The notes beneath the pieces were generated by a model, which worked only from the letters and a program-made list of their open reading frames with translations, made no database searches and was not told where the DNA came from. Shown here piece after piece: positions 1 through 10,475 of a DNA stretch of 64,000 nucleotides; within the stretch, counting starts at the first letter, position 1, and each line of letters begins with the position of its first letter. The stretch spans positions 2,418,001-2,482,000 of the forward strand of contig NC_085885.1 of NCBI RefSeq assembly GCF_035222275.1, in the 5' to 3' direction. This DNA is from Podospora bellae-mahoneyi. Its lineage: Eukaryota; Ascomycota; Sordariomycetes; Sordariales; Podosporaceae. A program made the translations under genes and the position numbers.

Positions 1-116
1 TATTGGGTTGGGTGAATGACACACTTTTTTACCTCGTTGCTTTCCTTGTATCCATCCGATTCATTAAAGTAAGCACGACAGACAGACAGACAGACCGATT
101 GACAAAAAGAGGAAAA

Positions 117-1792
117 ATGGCCTCCTCGGTCGTCGCCGCCTGGGAGGACTGCGACAAGATAGACACCCTGTTTATCCTCGTCTGCACGGTAATCTGCTGG
201 ACCATTGTCCCGACTGTATGTTTTCCCTCATCACCACACCATCATCACCACACCATCATCACCACACCATCATCACCACACCATCATCACCACACCATCA
301 TCACAAACCCTAACCCTCCCCTTCCCCCTTTTCCCTTTCCTCTTTCCCCTTTCCTCCCCCCTTACCCTTACAAATCATTAACACCCCGCCCCCCAACCCC
401 CACAGGTAGGAATAGCCTACAGCGGCTACACCTGGCGCCGCAACTCCCTTACCGCCGCCCTCCCCGCCGTCCTCGTGATCTCAATCTGCTCCATCCAGTG
501 GTTCGTCCTCGGCTACTCCCTCGCCTACGGCCCGGGAAACGGCTGGTTCTTCGGCTCCTGGACCGCCCACCTCTTCCACCGCGACGTCCTCTCCTCGCCC
601 GTCGGCACCATCCCCGCCATTTTGTTCAGTGAATTCCAGCTCGTCTTTGAAGCCACGGTCTGCGCCATCGCAGTAGGCGGGTTCGTAGAACGGGGCACCA
701 TCAAGTCCTGCGCGGTGTTCATCGCGGCATGGTCAACATTCATCTACTGTCCCCTCGCGCACATGGTCTGGGGGGGTGGTGTGCTGGGGGAGAAGCTTGG
801 AGTGTTGGATTTCGCGGGGGGTGAGTACCATCCCATTTCAACATGCTCCATCTGTTTGTACTGACTGTGAGATGGAAAAAAAGGAACCCCCGTCCACGTC
901 TGCTCCGGCGCCACCGCGACCGCAATCTCCCTCTACCTCTCCTACCCCCTCTTCCGCTCCAAGAAATCCCCCCTCCGCACCCCGACCCACATCCGCCTCC
1001 ACCGTCCCGGAAACTCCTTCTTCCAGCTCGTCAGCATGATCATCATCTGGGGCTCCTGGCTCGCCTTCGACGCCGGCACCGCCCTCGCGCTAAACTTCCA
1101 GTCCGTCATGGCCCTCTGCGTGACCAACCTCTGCGCCGCCTCCGGAGCCCTCACCTGGTCGGTGATGACCTTTCTCGAATCGGGCAAGTGGTCACTCGAC
1201 GCGACGTTCATGGGCGCGATTGCCGGGTTGGTGATGATCACGCCCTCGGCGGGGTTCATCGACATGCCTACTGCGTTCTTCTTTGGTGTCTTTGGCGCGG
1301 TCGTTTGTCGCCAGGCGTTGAGGATCAAGTTCACCAAGCTGGCGCATAAGTGGAGGTGGGTTGACAATGGGGATACCTTTGCTACTCATTGTGTTGGTGG
1401 CGTGGCGGCCACCGTCATGACGGGCTTGTTTGCGCGGAGGGAGGTGGCGGCGTATGGCGGGCTGGATGTTCCCGGGGGGGTGGTGTTTGATGGGAACGTG
1501 AGGCAGTTGTGGGTGCAGATCGTCGAGGTGTTGGTCGGCTTCAGCTGGAGTTTCTTTGGGAGCTGGTTGATCATCGCGGGGATCGACTGCATCCCTGGGT
1601 TGGAGGTGCTGGCGATTGACAAGTAAGTTTTCTTTTCGGGGGTATCTGAAGAGGGTGGGCTAACCTACCGTGATTAGGCATATCCATGAGGGGCTTGACT
1701 TTCACGAGACTGAGGAGTCTCTCGGCATTTTGGTGCACCCCGAGGAGGAAGATTATACCCCTACCGACAAGGGGACGATTGCTCTCGACTGA
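117..1792 (+). CDS. Amt/Mep/Rh-family ammonium transporter (divergent)
   Basis: Predicted plasma-membrane ammonium transporter of 455 residues in four exons (117-215, 406-820, 884-1622, 1678-1792), all junctions GT-AG and in phase. The family's paired pore histidines are visible: one in DFAGGTPVHVCSG (H176) and one in DTFATHCVGG (H340). The Phe-gate region reads FQLVFEAT, and there are about ten hydrophobic segments. The first membrane helix is short and divergent: the usual PGxxFFYxGLxR signature is replaced by VPTVGIAYSGYTWRR, so it is not a canonical MepA/Mep2 and may be a paralogue with altered transport or sensing. The C-terminal tail is short and acidic. The start is the first ATG, 20-odd bases after a CAGA repeat. 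Intron 1 (190 bp) is about three times longer than the others because it carries a tandem repeat. Confidence 0.88.
231..304. repeat. 14-bp minisatellite inside intron 1 of the ammonium transporter gene
   Basis: Five perfect head-to-tail copies of the unit TCACCACACCATCA plus a partial copy. It explains why this intron is about 190 bp long. The unit length is not a multiple of three, and the block lies between a clear donor (GTATGT) and acceptor (CACAG), so it is not coding. Confidence 0.9.
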
Positions 1793-1873
1793 GTTCGCCC
1801 CCCGGCGTGTCATCTGCATAAATCTTGACCTTGACTTGTGGTGGAGAGAATGTCTTGTAGTTTTAGGATCACC

Positions 1874-3897
1874 TCATCCGAATAGACTGTGGAGGCCTGT
1901 CTGGCTCATCACATCCAGCCAGTGCGTCCGACGTGCCAGCCCAATCTCTTCGTCATACGCGGTCCAGACAGCACGCAGCAGCTGCTTGGCCACACCAATC
2001 GGCTTCGGTGGCAGGCTGTTCTCCAGTTGATCCAACCGGGCCATGATGAACGACCGGGCCTGTGACGTCTTGATGGCATTCTCGGACATCCCGGGCGTGG
2101 CGGCGAGGGAAGAGTCCGTGTCAGTGATAATACCCGATGTGGGCGTGGGGATCGCCGCCGCAGCCGTCGACTCGGTGCTGAGCAGGAAGCTCTGATGGCC
2201 GCGACCGAGGGGGACCTTCCTGTCGAACCGCAGACCGCTCCCCGCGCAGAGACAGAGCAGCGGTTGGATACATCGCATGCTTCCAACTGGCAGAGCCCTG
2301 AGAACATCCGTGACGTGAAGGGCCAAGGGAGATACCCATGCATTCCAGAGAATTGTTCCATCTTGGTCCGCCAAATCGGGCATTCGCTTTGCGACGAGAT
2401 CGGGGAAAGTCTCGTACAGCTGGAGGAGTGATGAGAGCCGATAGGCTTGTGTAGCATTGTACAGATCAGTCGATATCATCGAAGCCGTATCAGGCGTGAG
2501 GCTGGTCTCGACAGGCGTGATATTAATGGACAGCAATGACTCTTCGATTACGGTAGCCTCCTGGATGTCCCTCATGGCACCTTGCAGGATGCGATAGCTC
2601 GTCCCATCGTTATGCCGCCATCGTGTGCGGGACCGCCGGCAAAGGGCAACAGCCTTGCCGAAAAGTCGAAAGACGTCAGCAGAAACACCTGTCCATGCGT
2701 GCGGTGTTGCGGCCACCAGCGGTCCTTGATCTGTCGGCTCTGCCCAGCTGAGCATGTTGGCGAAGTCTATTTCCTCCTCCGACACCACACTCCTCAGCGC
2801 CTCTTCGTACAGCAAACATCCCTTAAAGAAGTCGAGGAGTTCCTGCGATTCGGAATCGAGCGTCTGGCGGTCGAGGATCTTCAGCACCTTGTGGGCCTGT
2901 CGTACGTATTGCTGGCCAAGTTGTCGCGACTCCATCCAGCACATGGACGAGCTCATACAGAACAAGGATAACAGGAGCTCAACCGGGAAACGCGGACGAT
3001 AGCTTGTTGAGAAGGCGACGAGCTCTTGGTGGATGGCCTCGGCAGCCTTTCGCGGGGCGGCACGGGCCGTGTCTTTGATGACATGAGGAAGGCGCTCGAC
3101 AAGCGAGGCTGCCGATATGGCTTGGAGGGCATAGAACACGGGTGTCGATGTGTTCCACAGTGTCGAGGTTAGTCGGCGGTAGGGGTTTGTCTGAGAGTCA
3201 AAAGCCGACCAGGAACAACAGACAGACTTGAACCAGTGTTCTATTAGGAACGTAGGAATATCCACCACTTGCTGAAACATCATGGGTTCCTGTTGCCGAT
3301 TCGTCGGAGTCAAGCCGCCACTCTTCCGGGCCACGGGAACAAGAGTGCCGCCATCACCGCCAGTACCATCCTCGACGGGAGCCTCTGACTGGGGTGGTGG
3401 CGAGAGGGTAAATGAAGACGGTGGCGGCGAGGCGGATAGTGTAGCCGACCGCGGTGCCGAGGAAGATTCCCGGCTTACAGCCGCAGCCGGGCTGGGAGTC
3501 GTCGAGGTTGCGGCCGGGACGTTGGCGTCAGACCCAGATGGGTTGCCGGCAGGGGAGGTGGTCTTGACGATAGAGGCCGAAGCAGCGGTGACGAGCTGGG
3601 CAAAGTTGTCAGGCCCTGTCGTGTTAACCACCGTCGGCCTTTCATGCTTGGTCGACCATTGGAGACGCTGCTGATAACCGGGGCACTGGAAGCCCTTCTT
3701 GAGACAGTTCTCACAGGCGGGTTTGGCTTCATCACATCGCAGCTACAAAGATAGGTTAGTCTGGACAAGGGGACAGAAAAGTTAAACTCAGAATCATCCT
3801 GGGCCGCGTACCCGCCTGACTTTACAAGTTCGACAACCTATCGGTCAAAGTTAGCAACAGCGCGCGTCAGATAAGGCGGAGGAGGGTCATCATCATC

Positions 3898-3929
<32 letters not shown>

Positions 3930-3993
3930 GGCTGATGATGAGGGGGACGAGAAGCTCTCGCGTACCAGTTCTCGACTTCTGTCTGTTCTTCAT
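1874..3993 (-). CDS. Zn(II)2Cys6 transcription factor
   Basis: Fungal-specific transcription regulator of 640 residues in three exons (3993-3966, 3837-3812, 3742-1874). The zinc cluster is assembled across all three: GCRTCKVRR, then LRCDEAKPAC, then ENCLKKGFQC. This gives C-x2-C-x6-C-x6-C-x2-C-x6-C at residues about 11-37, right at the N-terminus. A Ser/Pro/Thr-rich linker follows (roughly residues 60-150), then a long helical region typical of the 'fungal specific transcription factor domain' (from about FQQVVDIPTFLIEHWF onward). The start MKNRQKSRTG is a 28-nt first exon and is the only ATG that gives an intact cluster. Targets cannot be inferred. It is convergent with the ammonium transporter, and their stop codons are only 81 bp apart. 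Confidence 0.92.
3897..3929. repeat. (CAA)n microsatellite in intron 1 of the Zn2Cys6 gene
   Basis: An uninterrupted run of about eleven CAA triplets (GTT on the coding strand), lying between the first and second exons of the regulator gene. It is intronic, so its length can vary without affecting the protein. Confidence 0.9.
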
Positions 3994-4816
3994 GGTGTGC
4001 TCTTCCTCATGATTCAATCCGGATCAAACACAAAAAACAAAAAACACTAGACAAGAGTGGAAAGCAAGGAGAAGAAGAAAGAGACTGGCTCGGGGATAGT
4101 ATGTCGGGATCATGCAGTCGACCAGCAGTAGTGCTTTCTTCCAGCCCGGGGGCACAGCCCAGTTAGCCATGGGCGGCCAGCATCGAGCTGCCTACCATTC
4201 ACCCCCCCTCCCCTCCCCCCCAAGTCTCGTTGATAGGTGCATGGGCGACGGACCAATGATGGCGATCCCGACAATCAGAAGGTTGGTGACCCAGGCGGGA
4301 GCAGCCCCACTTCGGCTTCCTTGGAATCAGTGAGATCCAACCAATTAAGCCCGATGTCGAGCGCCACCAACAACCTCGATACCTTTTCTCGTGTTGATAT
4401 GAGTTGAGGGAAGTGAGGGGGGGATGAGGCGGGAATATCATGACCCCCACCTTCTCTCTCCAAAAGAGAAGCTGAAGTGAACATTCCAATGTTCCACGAG
4501 CCAATTTTCTTCTGCGGTTCAACGGCGCAGCTCGTGTGTCATGAAGCTCTTATCGATCGGGTGCCATCCCGCCAAGCCTTCTTCACTGCGACAACATGAT
4601 CCCAGCTCCCTGCTTCCCCGCGTGACTTTTGGGTCCCCTTGTCCGCCGCTAGGCCGCGTTGGGCGGACCCGATGTTCTGGAGGAGGGGGGGGGCGGTTCG
4701 GAGTGCCAAGCCGGCGCCAGACACAGTTCCCGGGTCGGCCCACTCCGAAGATTAACAGCTGCTTGTCCGGGCCGATAATGTCATTCTTGGTTGATAGCTT
4801 TGTCATTTGGATTTGG
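3994..4816. other. Intergenic, promoter side of the Zn2Cys6 gene
   Basis: About 820 bp between the regulator's 5' end and the kinase's 3' end. No reading frame here looks like protein. It holds short A-rich and G-rich runs and presumably the regulator's promoter. Confidence 0.6.
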
Positions 4817-6125
4817 TCAGTCTAACCTCTCACTTCCCCCCTCTCTCAAAATCTCCACCGCCTCTCCAGCCCTGACCCTCCACCCACTCTGATACCTCAC
4901 ACACCTCCCCACCAGCTCCCTCCACCTGCCCCCCACCACCTCCGGCAGCACCTCCTCCCACCCCCTCCTCTCAAAAGCCCTCCAACTCTCCCACGGAACA
5001 GTCCTCAACCCCTCCTTCCCGCCCCTCCCCGCCTCTGGCCAGGTCTCCTCTGTCGGACTCCCAATCGTCTTGAAGATACTCAATATCAACCCGAGCTGGT
5101 TCCCATCTTCGTGTACACCCCTACTTTCAAACAACGGCCTGGGACACGGCTTCATGATACACTCCGCCAACATCACGCCCGCAGCCCAGATATCCACCGC
5201 CGTGGTGTACGACTTGTTGCCGAATAGCACCTCAGGAGCACGGTACTGGCTTGTGCCAATGTCGAGGATTTTGTTATCCGCTGGTTCGGTTGGCGGTGAG
5301 TGCTTGGGTGACCAGGCTGTGCCAAAGTCTATCAGTGTGATGCTGGGGACGGGAGATGAGGCGGAGAAGGGGGAGGATAAAAGCAGAGAGGAGGGTTTGA
5401 TGTCCCGGTGGATGATGCCTTGGGTGTGTAGGTAATCCAAAGCCGAGAATAGAGCGACAAATATGTGGTTAGTTTGTCGGGATGAGAGGGTGGTGTTGGA
5501 TTCGGTGTGTTGCTCGAGAACCCGGTTGAGAGTCAGAGGCATGTAAGGGAAGACGAGAACGAAGCGGGTGGATTGGTCATAAAATGTTTCGATGAGGCTG
5601 ATGATGTTCTCGTGGGACAAGGACGACAAGAGCCTAGCTTCGAGGCGGGGGTTGTGAGGGGCGATGTTGGTTTCGACAATGACTTTGAGGGCGTAGGTAT
5701 CGGAGCGATAGACTTGGGAGGTGGCGCCGTCATCGATGCAGTGACAGTTGGCATAGCTACCTATTTTGATGCCGGGACTTGCAGGAGTAGTGACACCTTC
5801 TGGTGGTGAGTATGGCGGAGAGGATGGTGGTGGATTACAGGCGGAATCATATTCTTCCTACAGCAAGTTAGAGCCCATCGGCAAAGTAAGGATAAGGTAG
5901 GTAGTGAAACCTACTCTGCTGGTGGATGTCTTGTAAGCTTCATCCTCAAAGCTAAACGCACCACCTCCAGAGGCAGCCAGTACCTTGGTTCTGTTTTGTT
6001 GTGCATATCATCAGTATCAAAAAAGAAAAGAGCCAACAATAACAGCAATAAACCCACAGCCTCTGGATGTTGTCATATCGTTCCGAGGCCGTAAGTACAG
6101 CCCTCCAATCAGCCGAATCTGACAT
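4817..6125 (-). CDS. Divergent CDK-like protein kinase (Cak1/Csk1-type candidate)
   Basis: Ser/Thr kinase of 394 residues in three exons (6125-6058, 5990-5915, 5857-4817), junctions in phase. The N-lobe reads IDDGATSQVYR then YALKVIVE, so the VAIK-type lysine is K106 but the glycine-rich loop is degenerate (no GxGxxG). The catalytic loop is HRDIKPSS (H198-S205): Asp200 is present, but the usual Asn five residues on is Ser205. IDFGTAW (DFG) and GTSQYRAPEVLFG (APE) are present, with YTTAVDIWAAGVMLAE after them. CDK-activating kinases of the Cak1/Csk1 group are known for lacking the glycine loop, which together with the CDK-like C-lobe suggests that role. The assignment is inference; a divergent CMGC kinase of other function is possible. 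Start chosen as MSDSADWRAV, which splices in phase. Confidence 0.82.
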
Positions 6126-6896
6126 CTGGGAATGAGATGGTGGTGTCTGTGTGTTGAACCCCTGAATGCGTCCGCCCTGAGTTACCTTCCCGAGGTAAAC
6201 GGCAGTTGGGGAGGCAGCAAGCAGCAAGATTGGCTATTGTTAGCTGGGAACAGTGATCAACTCTGAGGACAGTCTGAGGGAAGTAAAGTTTCAGAGAGAC
6301 AAACTGTCTGCATTGGCTCAAGGCAGGTCATTATGATGATGATGTTTCCAGAAGCTCTTTCAGGAACAGTTCCAGGGTCTTCTGCATCTGCTGTGGATCG
6401 AGTCTGATGCCCTGTGGAAGGATGCGGCTGGCTGGCGGTGCTTGGCATCGCTGGCAGGGAGCTCAGTGATTGGCTGGAGGGCAATTTGTCAATTCAAACG
6501 ATGGGCTGTGCAGCTTCCCCACAGAAAATGCGAGCTTCATCCCCGTGACATCAACTGTCCGCTGTCCACACTGTCCAGGTCCAGGCCCGAAAGCCGCGAA
6601 CTTGCAATTTCAGACGCTGCCTGCACGCCGTTTAAGCTGCCCCAAGCAATTTATCGTCGTCCCTTTGTCTTTTTGTATTCTTTTGCCATCTTCTTCTCAC
6701 TCTCGCTATCTATCACTCTTTCTTTCTCTCTCTGTCGCCGCTCGGCGGCCAAGTACCACGGTTGCATTTACTGGCATGAGTTGATTTAACCAAACCCAGC
6801 GCCGCTCCGTCCCCTCCTCTCTTCGCTTGGCTCAGCCCTTTTGACTTTTGGCCGATTTGCGCCTCACGACCAACTCGTACCAGCACATTGCCGGCC
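6126..6896. other. Divergent promoter region (kinase / Syp1)
   Basis: About 770 bp between two outward-pointing genes. There is a pyrimidine-rich tract (about 6690-6745, TCTTTCTCTC-type), common upstream of fungal start sites, on the Syp1 side. I saw no coding sequence. Confidence 0.6.
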
Positions 6897-9757
6897 ATGG
6901 CTGCCACCGACGACCTCTCGCGGGCCGAGTACCCAGCTATGCTGGTGAGCTCATTTGTTTGCCTCCTCTGAATTCCCCTTGCGATGCTGACCGACTGCGT
7001 GTCACCCCTGTCACAGGCCAACCTCCAACCAACTCAAGCCGTGCAAACATTGTCCGACCGAGTCAAGCGCATCACGAAAGTCAACAACGAGATCGCCGAC
7101 TGGCTCCAGGTACGCCTTTTCGACGCCCGGGAACCGGACAGGAGCTAAAGAGTGGAACAGGAACGCAAAAGGGTTGAGGAGCAGTACGTCGCCGGCCTGC
7201 GAAAGCTGCTTGTCTTCAAGGTGCCCAACGCGTCATCCGAGCTTGGGTTGGTGACTCTCCCGTACTCCTTGAAAGTCCGCGTTGACTAACATCAGGTTGT
7301 GTAAAGCGTCTTCCAAGCACCATGGGATAAGATCCTTCAGTCTACCGACGCCATTGCTGCTTCCCATCACTTGCTCGCTCAGCGCATCGAGAAAGATGTC
7401 GAACACTCCTTACGAACCTTTCAGAACAAGAAGGAGATGCAGAATATCCAGAACATCGGCGCGAATCTCCAGACTATGGCCAGAGAGCTGGACGATGCCG
7501 CCGAAAAGTCGGAGAAGCTGTCCAAGAAGGGCGGCAAGGCTAATGCCCAAAAGGTGGATCAAGCGGCATCAAGGTTGGAAGCTGCCAACCAGCAATGGGA
7601 GTCGCAGGCGCCCTTCATCTTCGAAACGCTTCAAGCTTTGGACGAGCAGCGCATCAACCACTTGCGCGACGTGCTGACCCAATTCGAGACACACGAGGTG
7701 GACCAGGCAACGCGAACCCAGGCCGCTGCCGAAGAGGTGCTGAACATGATGCTGGAGATCAACACTGCGAAGGAGATCGAGAACTTTGCGAGCAAGGTCA
7801 CGGCTGGGAAGCCAAAGATTGAAAGGAGGTCGACCAACACGAGGGCCTCCAACGTCACCACGCCAACCGCAGCAGCCCCCCCTAGCGTTCACGGCGGCCA
7901 CGACGATGATGTTACTAGCGAACACTCCTTCCAACACCAGGGACACCCAGAATCGAAACTCCGGAGTCGGATCGGCACCATGTTGGGACGCCGACGACAG
8001 AGTGTCCATGCCGGGTTTGGGCAAATATCTCCTCAGAAGGGACTCGGCCCATTTTCCAGGAACCTCGGAAGCAGCCACGGCCACGCCCTGTCACCGAGAT
8101 CTTCGTCTCACAACTTGAACAATGACTCTCAGAATAGGTTATCGTCCGTTGTCGAGACTCCCAAGAGCCCGGGTGCCGCGGATCATCGCGACTCGACAGC
8201 GGAGAAGGAGAATGCCAGGGCTTCACATGAGGGTCCTAACGGCACGAACGGGGTCATTGGTGGGGATGGCAACAAGGATGTGCAGTCATCCAGCCTTCTG
8301 AATGGAACCGCCGAGGACATATTTGACGTTCAGCCACCTCCAGGGCCTCCGCCAGCGCAGCAAAAGGAGGAGCCATCAAAGGATGCTGAAGGGTTCACGA
8401 TTCCAGGTGCCATGAACGATCCCATCTCTCGGGCCCAGAGGGAGGCGGCGGCCGAGGAGGGGGATCACATGTTTAAGCTTAACATCCAAAACGAGCCCAT
8501 CGCCGAGGAGGACCAGGATGCGAAGCAAGCAGCCTTGTCCAATGTAGCCAGTGTTCTGACGACCATGGGGGCGCCTGCTAGAAAGACGGGTACTGTCCGT
8601 GGCAGGAGAGATGTAAGAAATACGGTTTACATGCCAGCCCCAACACACGAAGTACCCGGGAGCGCATTCCCGCCATCACCATCACTACCTCCCACGACGC
8701 TGGCAAGGCCCACGCCGCCATTCTCGACGGAAGGGAGCCATACCTCTCGTGCTTCCGACACCCAGTCGATCCGCTCAGGCACCTCGCTTGGCGGCGCATC
8801 ATCCTACAACGGTTTTGCTAGGCTGCGGCACCCGGACATGCACGGATCCGAGCATGCGACCGGCCTGAATTCGTCAGTGATTGAATCGGTGTCTGCCATT
8901 TTTGAAGAGGGCGAGGTCAAGTCTGTCAAGGTGACGGGCGAGATTGCGTTGTCCTACAACCCTGACCCCGACGCTGCCCAGCCAGGTATGTTCTCCTCGG
9001 TCTCTCACGGACGGGCGTAGTTAACCAACTCGGAACAGACCACGAAACCATCAAGCTTAACAAGTTCTCGCTGCTCGAATCCATCGGTCCTAACCGCACC
9101 TTTGTCGGCAACACGATTTCGCCCGATGAGTTTACGGTCGATGTTTCGCACCTCGGCAGCACAACCACCGCCTTCACCTACCGCGTCCACTCCGATTCGG
9201 ATACGGCTTTAGCCAGCCAGTGTCCGATTGTCATCCACCCTGTATGGAAGCCTCAAGGTGACAAGCTTGGTCTGCTGCTGCAATACCGCCTCAACCCGGC
9301 CTCGAACCTGCCCCGTCCAGTAACACTCTCGAACCTCTCCTTTGTAGCAACATACGAAGGTGCCAAGGCAAGCGGCGTGCAGACCAAGCCCTCGGGCACG
9401 CACCTGAAGGACAAGCACCTTGTATACTGGCGCCTCGGGGACGTCACCCTGACCCAAGACTGGGGCAAGATCATCTGCCGGGTGATTGGAGAACAAAACG
9501 CCGAGCCACAACCGGGTCATGTGGAAGTGAGGTGGGAGTACACATCTAATGAATCGGAAGGGCCAGGAACAGGTAGTGGGATTTCGGTAGCCAGATTAGG
9601 GGAGAGCAAGGGCAAGGAGAGGGAGCTGGACGAGGAAGACCCGTTTGCTGATGCGGGGAGCTTGGCGAGTCCGAAGGACACGAGGAGGTGGGTTGACTTG
9701 CCAGTGGTGAGGAAGATGGTGGCGGGGAAGTACATGAGTCGAAGTGAGTCGAAGTGA
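6897..9757 (+). CDS. SYP1: Syp1-type F-BAR/muniscin endocytic adaptor
   Basis: Early-arriving endocytic adaptor of 874 residues. It bends membrane through its F-BAR domain and binds cargo and Ede1-type scaffolds through a C-terminal mu-homology domain (muniscin/FCHO family). Five exons: 6897-6944, 7017-7109, 7161-7246, 7307-8985, 9039-9757. Residues about 1-260 form the F-BAR helices (SDRVKRITKVNNEIADWLQ, ERKRVEEQYVAGLRKLL, a long charged coiled region to KIERRS). The middle is Ser/Pro-rich and disordered, with proline runs such as PPPGPPPAQQ. From about residue 620 the mu-homology domain begins (ETIKLNKFSLLESIG, FVATYEGAKA, WRLGDVTL). It starts at the first ATG, near a GGCC context. Intron 3 has a GTTGGT donor and the fifth exon ends in a small tandem repeat (CGAAGTGAGT twice) that spans the stop codon. 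Confidence 0.9.
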
Positions 9758-10475
9758 GTCGGGTTCAAAAAGATGTGCTTTGTTCCAACGATGTGTGGAA
9801 TGAAGGAGTTTCATAAGGAACCTATTAAGCCAGCATGGATGGATGGAATGATGTGGAAGAAGGCAAAGAAAAGCCTTGCTCTCGTTTATATAATTTTCCT
9901 AGGGTTTTTTTTTTTTTTTTGTTAACTTTCTTACTTGTATCACTTGTAACTATTCTTATTGTTGGATTATTATCGCTTGTTTTTGAGGCGTGGTTGTGTG
10001 AGTGATGTGGTGAGTAAAGGTGAAAATGTATGTAAGTGGTGAGGAAGCTGGGAGGATGGGGGCATGATGTATACCTGGTAGGCAAGTACACTTTTGAAGA
10101 AATGAACATATTTTCTTTTCAACACGAAAGTCTTAGGCAGCTACATATCACAAGCCATCAAGTGTAGGACAGTGAAGCACAAGTTGACCAGCAAGTGCTC
10201 TCACGTCATCACAATACCCGAACCGCCTGTTTTTGTGGTGCCTCTGTTTAATGTGTAATACTCGATTATCTCTTCATCTATGTCCTTCTTTGCGATGCAA
10301 TGTTCATATTTCATTAAAAACCTTGACCCTTGATCCATGTGAAAACTCCGTTTTTCGCCCACAGAAACAAACAAACAAACAAACAAACAAGCCCATCCTA
10401 CGCCACCTCCCTTCCATACCACCTCCTCTCCCACTCATCACCCCCCTCCTCCCCCTTCATCCCATCCTCCCCTCC
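9758..10475. other. Convergent 3' intergenic region (Syp1 / MAD1)
   Basis: Roughly 720 bp between two stop codons. It contains a T14 run near 9906-9920 and a (CAAA)n microsatellite at about 10367-10390. No gene was recognised. Confidence 0.65.

Noticed and set aside
3-632. 209-codon plus frame at the window start
   Set aside because: It reads through the intron and its minisatellite; the spliced ammonium-transporter model explains the coding part.
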